This document shows, one piece after another, positions 16,537-23,767 of a DNA stretch of 45,422 nucleotides. Origin of the DNA: Marmoricola sp. (GTDB lineage: Bacteria; Actinomycetota; Actinomycetes; Propionibacteriales; Nocardioidaceae); NCBI GenBank assembly GCA_025965195.1, contig JAOPXK010000070.1, positions 1-45,422 on the forward strand, in the 5' to 3' direction. The position numbers and the translations under genes were made by a program. The notes under the pieces were generated by a model. It searched no databases. It was given only the letters and a program-made list of their open reading frames with translations, and was not told where the DNA came from. Numbering within the stretch: position 1 is the first letter of the stretch; every line of letters begins with the position of its first letter.

Positions 16537-17184
16537 ATGACTGAGCCAGCAAAGCCCATCCGCGTCTACCTCCTGGACGACCACGAAGTGGTCAGGCGGG
16601 GTCTGCGCGAGCTGCTGGAGAGCTCCGGTGACATCGAGGTGATCGGCGAGTCCGGTCTGGCCCAGGAGGCAACCAGCCGGATCCCGGCGCTGCATCCCGA
16701 TGTCGCCGTCCTGGACGGACGACTGCCCGATGGCAGTGGCATCGACGTGTGTCGCGACGTCCGGTCGGTCGACCCGAGCATCAAGGCCCTGATCCTGACG
16801 TCGTACGACGATGACGAGGCGCTGTTCGCGGCCATCATGGCCGGGGCTTCGGGCTATGTGCTCAAGCAGATCACCGGCACCGACCTGGTTGACGCCGTCC
16901 GTCGAGTGGCCGCCGGACAGTCGCTCATCGACCCGAGCCTCACCGCGCGCGTCCTCGAACGACTTCGGACCGGACCGGAGGAGGCGTCGGAGCTCGCCTC
17001 GTTGACCGATCAGGAGCGGAAGATCCTGGCGCTGATCGCCGAGGGCTACACGAACCGCCAGATCGGGGAGGCCATCTTCCTGGCCGAGAAGACGGTGAAG
17101 AACTACGTGTCTAGCATCCTGGCGAAGCTCGGGCTGGAGCGACGTACCCAAGCCGCCGTGCTGGCGACCAAGCTGCTGAAGTAG
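16537..17184 (+). CDS. devR: DevR/DosR-type response regulator (NarL/LuxR family)
   Basis: This 215-residue protein has a receiver domain (1-125) with acidic pair Asp14-Asp15, phospho-acceptor Asp60 (VLDGRLPDG), Thr88 and Lys110. The LuxR-type HTH (about 150-210) reads SLTDQERKILALIAEGYTNR, and FLAEKTVKNYVS and ERRTQAAV match M. tuberculosis DosR very closely as I recall it. A ribosome site GGAGG precedes the ATG. It probably activates promoters with GGAC-N4-GTCC boxes; two such sites lie at 21137-21173. The cognate kinase is the devS-like gene nearby on the opposite strand. Confidence 0.9.
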   Translation: MTEPAKPIRVYLLDDHEVVRRGLRELLESSGDIEVIGESGLAQEATSRIPALHPDVAVLDGRLPDGSGIDVCRDVRSVDPSIKALILTSYDDDEALFAAIMAGASGYVLKQITGTDLVDAVRRVAAGQSLIDPSLTARVLERLRTGPEEASELASLTDQERKILALIAEGYTNRQIGEAIFLAEKTVKNYVSSILAKLGLERRTQAAVLATKLLK

Positions 17185-17206
17185 CCGTTCGTCCTGATCC
17201 GGTGCA

Positions 17207-17218
17207 GGCCGAACGTCC
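17207..17218 (+). promoter_or_regulatory. Imperfect DosR-box-like site upstream of doxX-like gene
   Basis: GGCCGAACGTCC matches GGAC-N4-GTCC with one mismatch. The surrounding 20 bp agree with the published DosR consensus at about 14 of 20 positions by hand count. It lies about 84 bp before the ATG at 17302. It is weaker than the pair at 21137-21173. Confidence 0.3.
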
Positions 17219-17301
17219 CCGAGGCCGGTGACTCTCTCCCCTGCTCGCGTCGCCGGATTCCCGTGAGTCTGAGGGTGTCAACCGAATCTAGGGAGAACCC
17301 A

Positions 17302-17886
17302 ATGTCTGTCATCCACAAGGCCTCGCACCAGATCGAGTCCAGCGCGTCAGTCGCGCAGCACACTGTCCTTGCGGGTCCGGCGGCCAAGGCGCTGGCTCTG
17401 CTCCGTATCGCTTTCGGTCTCACCTTCTTGTGGGCCTTCTTCGACAAGCTGCTTGCCCTTGGCTATTCGACGGGCCGCAACCCGGCCGGTGTCGTGGACC
17501 ACTTCGGGCCGGCTGCCTGGATCCACGGGGCCAGCCCCACCGCCGGCTTCCTGAAGTTCGGCGCCGACGGCCCGTTCAAGGGGTTCTACAACAACATCGG
17601 CGGCACGGTGGTTGTCGACTGGCTGTTCATGCTGGGACTGCTCGGCATCGGCGTCGCACTGACGTTCGGGATCGGTATGCGGCTCGGTGCAGGCGCCGGT
17701 GCGCTGATGTATCTCCTGATGTGGAGCGTCGCCCTGCCGCCTGCAACCAACCCGGTGATCGACGAGCACATCCTCGGCGCGATCAGCATGGTCGTCCTCG
17801 GCCTGGTCCTCGCCGGCGACACCTGGGGCTTCGGCAAGCGGTGGGCCCGGACGCAACTGGTCCGGGAGCACACCATCCTGCGGTGA
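17302..17886 (+). CDS. DoxX-family membrane protein
   Basis: This 194-residue protein starts at ATG 17302, preceded by GGGAGA, in preference to a frame-open start at 17263. Four hydrophobic helices include the DoxX-like first helix ALLRIAFGLTFLWAFFDKLL and a C-terminal helix near the sequence ILGAISMVVLGLVLAG. The family covers small quinone-linked or redox-associated membrane subunits. Its place beside devR suggests a hypoxia or redox response. It ends 5 bp from the convergent kinase gene. Confidence 0.8.
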   Translation: MSVIHKASHQIESSASVAQHTVLAGPAAKALALLRIAFGLTFLWAFFDKLLALGYSTGRNPAGVVDHFGPAAWIHGASPTAGFLKFGADGPFKGFYNNIGGTVVVDWLFMLGLLGIGVALTFGIGMRLGAGAGALMYLLMWSVALPPATNPVIDEHILGAISMVVLGLVLAGDTWGFGKRWARTQLVREHTILR

Positions 17887-17891
17887 CGGCC

Positions 17892-19487
17892 TCAGTCCCG
17901 CGGTAGCGGGACCCGCCATTCCATGGTGGTGCCGTGCGGTTCCGTCTGACGGAGCCACACGGTGCCACCAAGTTCGTGTGCCCGGCGCCGGACGTTGCGG
18001 AGCCCGCTCTCGCGTCGGTCATCGGGAATCCCGATCCCGTCGTCGACCACGCGGAGCAGCACGTCGGTCCCGGAAACCTGGATGTCCACGCCCGCGCGAC
18101 TCGCGAGGGCGTGCCGGGCCACGTTCGACATCGCTTCGCGCAGCACGGCCACGAGATGCGCGCCGAGGGCCTCCGGGACCAGGTTGTCGACGGGTCCGAC
18201 GGTTCGCAGGGCCGGGGTGAAGCCCAGCACCGGGATGTACTCGTTGACCAGCTCGCGTACGTCGGCACGGAGCGATTGCTGGGTGCGGTGCTGCAGCTCG
18301 AAGATCGTCGTGCGGATGTCCCTGATGGTGCCATCGAGGTCTGTCACGGCCTGGTCGATGCGCTTGGTCACCTCGTCCGAGACGGCCAGTCGCCGGGTGG
18401 CCTGGAGCTGCAGCCCGGTCGCGAACAACTGCTGGATGACCAGGTCATGGAGGTCGCGGGCGATCCTGTCCCGGTCCGAGACGACGGCGAGCTCCTCGCG
18501 GTCCGCGACAGCCTCTGCCCTGTCCAGGGCGAGCGACGCCTGATCCGCGAACGAGGTCAGCAGTTCCCGCTCCTCGGCGTCCAGGAACCCGCGCCCGCCC
18601 TCGAGCAGGACGAGGAGGACGCCACTGGCAGCCAGGTGGGCCCGCAGCGGGACCAGCACGACGGTGCGCTCGCTGCCATCGGTCACCACCACCTCCTCGC
18701 CTTGCTGGTCGCAACGAAGGATCGCCGCCTGGAGCCGGTCCGCGATCGCGGGTGCCTGGCTCGCGTTGGATCCGTCCACTGCAGTCACCCGGTAGCTGTC
18801 GGTGTCCTCACGCTGGAGGATCGCCACCGCGTCGGCGCCCGTGACCGTGCGCGTGGCGATCGCGATCTGGGTGAGCGCGCGGCCGAGCTGGATCGGCGGC
18901 TGCAGCGTCTCGCTGATCCGTACGGATGCCTCCAGCCACTGCCGGCGACGCTCGCTCAGCGCGAACGCACGGGCGTTCTCGATCACGAAGCCTGCGGCGG
19001 CGGCGAGTGCCTGGACGAGCAGCTCGTCCTGCTCGCTGAACGCTTCGGATCCGATCTTCTCGGTCAGGTAGAGGTTCCCGAACACGGTCCCACGGATGCG
19101 CACCGGCACCCCGAGGAACGACGTCATCGGAGGATGGTTGTCCGGAAACCCGAACGAGCTCGGATGGTTCTGAAGGTGCTCGAGCCGCAGCGGCTCGGGG
19201 TGGTCGATCAGCTGTCGGAGCAGGCCGCGCCCCCGCGGTAGGTCACCGATCTGCGCGTGTACCTCCGGTGTGATCCCCCGCGTGACGAAGTCGGAGAGCT
19301 GGCCGTCGTTGCCGATCACACCGAGCGCGCCGTACTGCGCGTCGGTGAGGTCGCAGGCGGAGGCGACGATCCTGTCCAGGACGCTGTGCATGTCCAGGTC
19401 GGTGCTGATCGCAATGAAGGCGTTGAGCAGGGCCCTCGCGCGAACTGGCAGGCCCAGCCCGGTTCCGGGACCATCCATCGGGCTCAT
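17892..19487 (-). CDS. devS: DevS/DosS-type haem sensor histidine kinase
   Basis: This 531-residue soluble kinase has two GAF domains (about 15-175 and 180-325), a HisKA_3 dimerisation segment DRIARDLHDLVIQQLF with phospho-His 347, and a C-terminal ATPase with VVDDGIGIPDD and GLRNVRRRA. GAF-A contains NHPPMTSFLGVPVRIRGTVF followed by GNLYLTEK. Its His 118 and Tyr 140 are 22 residues apart, exactly as His149 and Tyr171 of M. tuberculosis DosS, so it probably binds haem and senses O2, NO or CO. I chose ATG 19487; an in-frame ATG at 19583 would overlap the FMN-protein gene. Confidence 0.88.
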   Translation of the reverse strand: MSPMDGPGTGLGLPVRARALLNAFIAISTDLDMHSVLDRIVASACDLTDAQYGALGVIGNDGQLSDFVTRGITPEVHAQIGDLPRGRGLLRQLIDHPEPLRLEHLQNHPSSFGFPDNHPPMTSFLGVPVRIRGTVFGNLYLTEKIGSEAFSEQDELLVQALAAAAGFVIENARAFALSERRRQWLEASVRISETLQPPIQLGRALTQIAIATRTVTGADAVAILQREDTDSYRVTAVDGSNASQAPAIADRLQAAILRCDQQGEEVVVTDGSERTVVLVPLRAHLAASGVLLVLLEGGRGFLDAEERELLTSFADQASLALDRAEAVADREELAVVSDRDRIARDLHDLVIQQLFATGLQLQATRRLAVSDEVTKRIDQAVTDLDGTIRDIRTTIFELQHRTQQSLRADVRELVNEYIPVLGFTPALRTVGPVDNLVPEALGAHLVAVLREAMSNVARHALASRAGVDIQVSGTDVLLRVVDDGIGIPDDRRESGLRNVRRRAHELGGTVWLRQTEPHGTTMEWRVPLPRD

Positions 19488-19540
19488 CTCGCCATGGTCG
19501 CAGAGTTCACAGCATGGGGCGCCGGACAGGAGGCAGCCGA

Positions 19541-19951
19541 TCAGCTGCTGCCGCGCAGCCTCCGGCCGGTGAGTTCGCGCCATGGCAGCTGGAAGTACAT
19601 CCACCGCTGACCGCCGACCCACGGCTGCGGATCCCAGATGGCCTTGATCACGCTGAGCTCGTCGACATCGACGACCATTGTCGCGCGCCCGACGGCGACC
19701 ACGCTCCAGCCACGGTGGGTCGCCGGATCAACGTCGTCCACCTCGAAGGCGAGCGTCGTGTTGCGTGCGTAGGTGCCCAGCAGGCTGTACGGCGTGGTCC
19801 GGAAGACGATCGAGTCGTCCGCCAGGGTGTAGTTCAGCGGAATGATCCGCGGCCCCTGTGGCGTGCTGACGGCGACCCGTCCCAGCTCGCCGCCCGCCAG
19901 TAGCGACCGGCAATCCGCATAGGACAGCTCGGTGGCCTCTTGCATGCTCAT
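19541..19951 (-). CDS. Pyridoxamine 5'-phosphate oxidase-like FMN split-barrel protein
   Basis: This 136-residue protein has the FMN-binding split-barrel pattern: GRVAVSTPQGPRIIPLNYTL, VFRTTPYSLLGTYARNTTLA and GWSVVAVGRATMV. Such proteins are frequent members of DosR regulons and act as flavin or F420 oxidoreductases; the substrate is unknown. It lies 43 bp after the alcohol dehydrogenase stop and directly before the kinase gene, so the three genes probably form one operon under the DosR-box promoter. Confidence 0.82.
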   Translation of the reverse strand: MSMQEATELSYADCRSLLAGGELGRVAVSTPQGPRIIPLNYTLADDSIVFRTTPYSLLGTYARNTTLAFEVDDVDPATHRGWSVVAVGRATMVVDVDELSVIKAIWDPQPWVGGQRWMYFQLPWRELTGRRLRGSS

Positions 19952-19994
19952 CTCATCCTCCTGTTGGTGGTTTCACGGTGCTGGTGTGGCGGGG

Positions 19995-21053
19995 TCACGC
20001 GAAGGGCATTTGCTCATCGCGGGTCAGCGCCACCTTGAGCGCGTGAGAGGTTGCCGGGTCGGCGAACACGTCGTACGCGGTCTCCATCTCATCGAGGCAG
20101 AAGCGATGGGTGATCAGTGGAGAGGCGTCGAGCTTTCCGTCGCTCATCAGCCGGAGCAGCAACGATGTGGTTGAGGTGTCGACCAGGCCCGTCGTGATCG
20201 TCACGTCTCGCGTCCAGAGGCGCTCGAGATGCAGGGTCACGGGTGCGCCGTGTACCCCGACGTTCGCGATCCGTCCGCCCGGGCGGACCAGATCGGCGCA
20301 CATCTCGAAGGTCGACGCGATGCCGACCGCCTCGATCGCGACATCGGCGCCGAGGCCTTCGGTCCAGTAGCCGAGCTCGGCGCGCACGTCGGCGTCGGGA
20401 GCGACGGCCGCATCCGCACCAAGGCGCAGGGCCTCCTCCCGACGGGTCGGCTCGGGATCCACGACCACGATCCGGGAGGGGCTGAAAAGCCTGGCTGTCG
20501 TCAGCGCGGCAAGTCCGACCGGGCCGGCCCCGACGATCAGGACGACGTCGCCGGGGGAGACCTTGCCCGCGAGCACTCCCACCTCGTATGCCGTGGGCAG
20601 GATGTCCGCGAGCAGGAGGGCTGCCTCGTTCGTGACGTCGTCGGGGAGCACGTGCAGGGACCGGTCGGCGAAGGGCACCCGGACCATCTCGGCCTGGGTG
20701 CCGTCGATGGTGTGGCCGAGGATCCAGCCGCCACCTCCGAGGCACTGGCCGTACCTGCCCTCGCGGCAGTACCGGCACTGGCCGCACGAGCTGATGCAGG
20801 AGACCAGCACCCGCTGGCCGACCTTGATGTCCCTCACCGCGGACCCGACTTCGAGAACAGTGCCGACGGCCTCGTGACCCAGGACGCGTCCGGGCTGTAC
20901 CTCTGGCAGATCCCCCTTGAGGATGTGCAGGTCGGAGCCGCAGATGGTGACCGCCTCGACTCGCACGACCGCGTCTTCGGGGTCCTTCAGGGATGGGTCG
21001 GGTACATCGGTCCATGACCGTTGCCCGGGTCCGCCGTACACAAGTGCCTTCAT
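19995..21053 (-). CDS. Zinc-dependent alcohol dehydrogenase (MDR family)
   Basis: This 352-residue medium-chain dehydrogenase has catalytic-zinc ligands Cys38 (TICGSD) and His60-Glu61, structural-zinc cysteines 90, 93, 96 and 104, and the NAD(H) motif GAGPVG at 175-180. The start at ATG 21053 fits the family; the frame-open 38 codons upstream are non-family sequence in the promoter. It is first in the minus-strand operon with the FMN protein and the DevS-like kinase. It likely supports redox balance under hypoxia. Confidence 0.9.
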   Translation of the reverse strand: MKALVYGGPGQRSWTDVPDPSLKDPEDAVVRVEAVTICGSDLHILKGDLPEVQPGRVLGHEAVGTVLEVGSAVRDIKVGQRVLVSCISSCGQCRYCREGRYGQCLGGGGWILGHTIDGTQAEMVRVPFADRSLHVLPDDVTNEAALLLADILPTAYEVGVLAGKVSPGDVVLIVGAGPVGLAALTTARLFSPSRIVVVDPEPTRREEALRLGADAAVAPDADVRAELGYWTEGLGADVAIEAVGIASTFEMCADLVRPGGRIANVGVHGAPVTLHLERLWTRDVTITTGLVDTSTTSLLLRLMSDGKLDASPLITHRFCLDEMETAYDVFADPATSHALKVALTRDEQMPFA

Positions 21054-21136
21054 CGGTGCTCCTGAGTCTTGAAGTGATGTCCTCAGTCGATCTCCCCGCC
21101 GGTCTCCGTCGTAGAGGCGAGATACCGGACCCGGCA

Positions 21137-21173
21137 GGACCTTGGTCCGTGATCGGACGGAGGACATAGGTCC
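21137..21173. promoter_or_regulatory. Two DosR-box-like palindromes in a divergent promoter
   Basis: GGACCTTGGTCC (21137-21148) and GGACATAGGTCC (21162-21173) both fit the DosR core GGAC-N4-GTCC, with start-to-start spacing of 25 bp. They lie in the 193-bp gap between the alcohol dehydrogenase (start 21053) and the universal stress protein (start 21247), placed to serve both. Paired boxes are typical of strong DosR promoters. Confidence 0.72.
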
Positions 21174-21246
21174 CGGAAGAGCGTTCCTTTGCGCACTTAT
21201 CCCGCGGGCCGGGTCGCGGCAGGGTCAGGACCAGGAGGTGGCCTTC

Positions 21247-21741
21247 ATGGACAACAGCCACATGACGAAGGAACTGATCGTGGTCGCGCTGGACCACACG
21301 CCTGCGGGCACTGCGGCCCTGCGGTGGGCAGTCGATTGGGCGATCGAGCGCGATGCGCGGGTGCTGACGGTGCGAGTGCACGATGTCGCCGCACGTGCGG
21401 ACCTCGCCCTGGAGCGTGACCTGCCGGGCGAGCGGGCCAGAGCGGTGATGCGGGCGAACGAGCAGGTGATCGGTGGCCTGGGCAGCAGAGCGAACGCAGT
21501 CAGCGTCACCGTGTCACTCGTCGAGGGTGCGCTCGTCAGTCGTCTCGGGCGGGCGGCCGAGCGTGCGTCGCTGCTCGTCCTCGGGCAGCCGCAGTCGGCC
21601 GACCATCAAGACCTTCCGGACGCGGTCGCCCGGGGATGCTCCTGCCCGGTCGTCGTGGTCGATGAGGCCGGCGTGGCCCGGCGGGTGTCGGAGTCGAGCG
21701 CCACCGCGCCTGCAGGGCGAGCGCGGAGTGGATCGAGATGA
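21247..21741 (+). CDS. Universal stress protein family protein
   Basis: This 164-residue UspA-fold protein starts at ATG 21247 after AGGAGGTG. It begins KELIVVALDHTPAGTAALRWAVDWA, a clear Usp N-terminus, with VVVVDEAG at the end of the domain. The usual ATP-binding pattern G-x2-G-x9-G-S/T is not kept (GQPQSADHQDLPDAVARG), so ATP binding is doubtful. It is divergent from the dehydrogenase and shares the DosR-box promoter, as many usp genes in M. tuberculosis do. Confidence 0.85.
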   Translation: MDNSHMTKELIVVALDHTPAGTAALRWAVDWAIERDARVLTVRVHDVAARADLALERDLPGERARAVMRANEQVIGGLGSRANAVSVTVSLVEGALVSRLGRAAERASLLVLGQPQSADHQDLPDAVARGCSCPVVVVDEAGVARRVSESSATAPAGRARSGSR

Positions 21742-21858
21742 GCCACGCCAGCAAGGGATTCAGGCTCATCGGAGCATGGACGAACTCGGTGTGGGCGAGC
21801 CTCGGTTGGCGTCGCCACCGCATCGGATCGAACATCTCCTAGAAAATGACCACAATTG

Positions 21859-21873
21859 TTTACTTAGTGCCCG
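21859..21873 (+). repeat. IS terminal inverted repeat, left
   Basis: TTTACTTAGTGCCCG; partner of 23069-23082 with one extra base and one substitution after the shared TTTACTTA. Confidence 0.7.
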
Positions 21874-23021
21874 CCTGCTCGCGGCCCGGACCCGGTGTCC
21901 GAATTGTCCTCCCAAGGGCTGTTCAGGAGCCATCTGATGGCGAAGTGAACGCACAGGTAGCCGAACACCTCCTGATGGACACCATCTGGGTCCCGTGACC
22001 GCAGCACGACTCGGGGGCTGAGGTGGTGCGCCTTCAGCTCGTCGAACGCCGACGCGATCTCCCACCGCTGCGCGTCGATGGCAGCGAGCTCGCTCGCGGG
22101 AGCACGTGACGGATCGAGGATCGTGGTGGCCAGTCGGTAGGCGCCGGCTCCGGCCTGAGGATCTGGCGAGGAAGGCTCGATGATCCGGACATCCATCGCA
22201 TCGACCTCGGCTGCGCCGGACTGCGTGCCAGCCGGGACTCGTGAACGGTAGGAGCCGTCGTCATGAACCTCATCAACGGTGAGTGTTCGCTCCGGCGTGA
22301 CCCTCAGGAGCAGTTCCGATCCTCTCGACGACGCCTGCATCCACAACGCCCGCGGGAAGTACTCGCTACCTGCCAGCACCAGGGCGCCTTTGGGGATCCG
22401 GGGGACGAGCTCCGCCGCCAGCACACTGTCGGAGTCGCGGGCACCGCCCACGACGGCGTCGACGATCGAGCGTGTCCCGGTCTCGGTCAGACCCAGCACC
22501 TGCACCTGCGGAAGCGGCGAGGATGCCGGATCGTCGGTTGATGGTGTGCCGAACGCCGCCATGTTCGTGGGCGAGTTCGGAACATCCAGGCAGGCACTGT
22601 CGATGCTCATCAACCGCCACCCTCGGTAGAACGAGCGCGGGTCATCAGGCGCCGCGATCGGTGTCGCGACCTCTGCGAACAGGCTGCGAAGCGGGTCGGC
22701 GCCAAGTCGGGCACGAGCCTTAACGAGGGCAGCCTTGGTGGGGACCGGCCAGTCCGGACTTCGGCCGGAGGACCACGACTCGCTCGTCAGGAGCATCCGC
22801 ATCACCTCCTCGTAGGAGGACTGCGAAAACATCGCGAGACCCATGACGTAGTACGCCATCGTGCGGGATGGAAGCAGCCGGGTGCGCTTCTCCATCCGCC
22901 CGTGATCCGCGATCACGCGATCGACGAGATCAGGCGGGAAGACCCGTCTCAGCAGGCCCCAGGAGATGTGATCGGAGAGCCGATGGTCCGCCTCTGGTTT
23001 GGTCCATCCGGCGCGGGGCAC
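21864..23021 (-). CDS. IS4-family transposase, probably catalytically impaired
   Basis: This 385-residue protein has the N-terminal IS4-type domain (HISWGLLRRVFPPDLVD...) and a DDE catalytic domain. The first acidic residue is in LMSIDSACLDVP and the Glu is in RWEIASAFDELKAH. The region that normally supplies the second Asp (LLADRxFF in relatives) reads LVLAGSEYFPRALW, so that Asp seems lost. The C-terminus is also short: it ends soon after FGYLCVHFAIRWLL. The frame is otherwise intact. Confidence 0.82.
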   Translation of the reverse strand: MPRAGWTKPEADHRLSDHISWGLLRRVFPPDLVDRVIADHGRMEKRTRLLPSRTMAYYVMGLAMFSQSSYEEVMRMLLTSESWSSGRSPDWPVPTKAALVKARARLGADPLRSLFAEVATPIAAPDDPRSFYRGWRLMSIDSACLDVPNSPTNMAAFGTPSTDDPASSPLPQVQVLGLTETGTRSIVDAVVGGARDSDSVLAAELVPRIPKGALVLAGSEYFPRALWMQASSRGSELLLRVTPERTLTVDEVHDDGSYRSRVPAGTQSGAAEVDAMDVRIIEPSSPDPQAGAGAYRLATTILDPSRAPASELAAIDAQRWEIASAFDELKAHHLSPRVVLRSRDPDGVHQEVFGYLCVHFAIRWLLNSPWEDNSDTGSGPRAGGH

Positions 23022-23068
23022 ACCAAGAGGCTACGTGGAACTGACCGTTCGGATGGTAAAGCGTCATT

Positions 23069-23082
23069 CGGGCTTAAGTAAA
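23069..23082 (-). repeat. IS terminal inverted repeat, right
   Basis: Minus-strand reading TTTACTTAAGCCCG; pairs with 21859-21873. Confidence 0.7.
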
Positions 23083-23150
23083 TCCTATCGGTCGTACTGT
23101 TCGGATTGCGACCAGGAGACTCCTTCGTTCGCACACCTAGAGGAAGGTTC

Positions 23151-23741
23151 GTGGCCGAGATGTTCAGTCCCGATTGCACCACCCGCTTTGCCCGCTCCGG
23201 CTCGACCAGCAGGAAGGTGCTGCAGCGAACCTTGGTAACAGGTGCCGTTGCCGCCTTCGTCGCGGTCTCCGCCGGCGCCGCCTCCGCGGTGCCCGATCCC
23301 GGGACAGGCAACACCGTGGCAAACGTTCAGGTCGGCTCGTTCATTGAGTTGACCGGTCTGACCCCCAGCTTCACGCTTGCGGGCCTGCCCGGCGACACCG
23401 TGTCCACCGGCGATCTGGACCAGTCCCCCACGGTGAACTACACGGTCACGACCAACAACCGGTCTGGCTACAACGTCACCGTGCAGAGCGAGTCCGACAC
23501 GATGTCCGGAACCAACGCAAATATTGACTCGATTCCGATCGGTGACCTCTTGGTCCTGCCCGACGGCGTCGGCTCTGTGAACACGCCTCTCAGCGACTCG
23601 ACACCTGTCACCGTGCACAGCCAGGAGACTCCCTCCGCTGAAACTGGTGACAATCTGTCGAGCTCGTACCAGATGACCATCCCGTTCGTGAGCAGCGATA
23701 CCTACACCGCGACCCTGGACTACGTCGCCGCCACTCAGTAG
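23151..23741 (+). CDS. Small secreted WxL-like beta-domain protein
   Basis: This protein has 196 residues from GTG 23151 (GAGGA 6 nt upstream); ATG 23160 is an alternative. A signal peptide is seen (RTLVTGAVAAFVAVSAGAASA). The rest is one beta-rich domain of about 130 residues: ELTGLTPSFTLAGLPGDTVS, YTVTTNNRSGYNVTVQSES, and SSYQMTIPFVSSDTYTATLD-YVAATQ at the very end. The same domain closes the giant protein encoded at 24738-36425. Strand order recalls Firmicutes WxL domains (a GWxLTV-like strand, final YTATLTWTL strand), but the Trp positions are Tyr here. Likely a cell-wall or partner-bound surface subunit. Confidence 0.82.
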   Translation: MAEMFSPDCTTRFARSGSTSRKVLQRTLVTGAVAAFVAVSAGAASAVPDPGTGNTVANVQVGSFIELTGLTPSFTLAGLPGDTVSTGDLDQSPTVNYTVTTNNRSGYNVTVQSESDTMSGTNANIDSIPIGDLLVLPDGVGSVNTPLSDSTPVTVHSQETPSAETGDNLSSSYQMTIPFVSSDTYTATLDYVAATQ

Positions 23742-23764
23742 TCGCGCGGCGACGGGCGGTTTTT
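23741..23764 (+). terminator. Weak hairpin plus T run, possible attenuator
   Basis: GTCGC-GCG-GCGAC (23741-23753) begins at the last base of the stop codon and is followed by gggcgg and five T at 23760-23764. A 5-bp GC stem before a T run may partly terminate transcription, which would favour the small subunit over the downstream genes. Confidence 0.35.
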
Positions 23765-23767
23765 GCG

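Larger units (their letters stand above)
21859..23082. mobile_element. IS4-type insertion sequence
   Basis: The ends are marked by terminal inverted repeats TTTACTTAGTGCCCG (21859-21873) and, on the opposite strand, TTTACTTAAGCCCG (23069-23082). The element of about 1.22 kb holds a single transposase gene whose stop codon lies inside the left repeat. No convincing target-site duplication was found, and neither flank shows a broken gene. It lies 68 bp before the first gene of the surface-protein operon. Confidence 0.75.

Noticed and set aside
15892-17151. A 419-codon minus-strand open frame across the membrane protein and devR-like gene
   Set aside because: Shadow of two clear plus-strand genes; no recognisable protein sequence.
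21838-23087. 'tccta' on both sides of the IS as a target-site duplication
   Set aside because: On the left it is 17 bp away from the inverted repeat, on the right it is adjacent; a true duplication must touch both ends.
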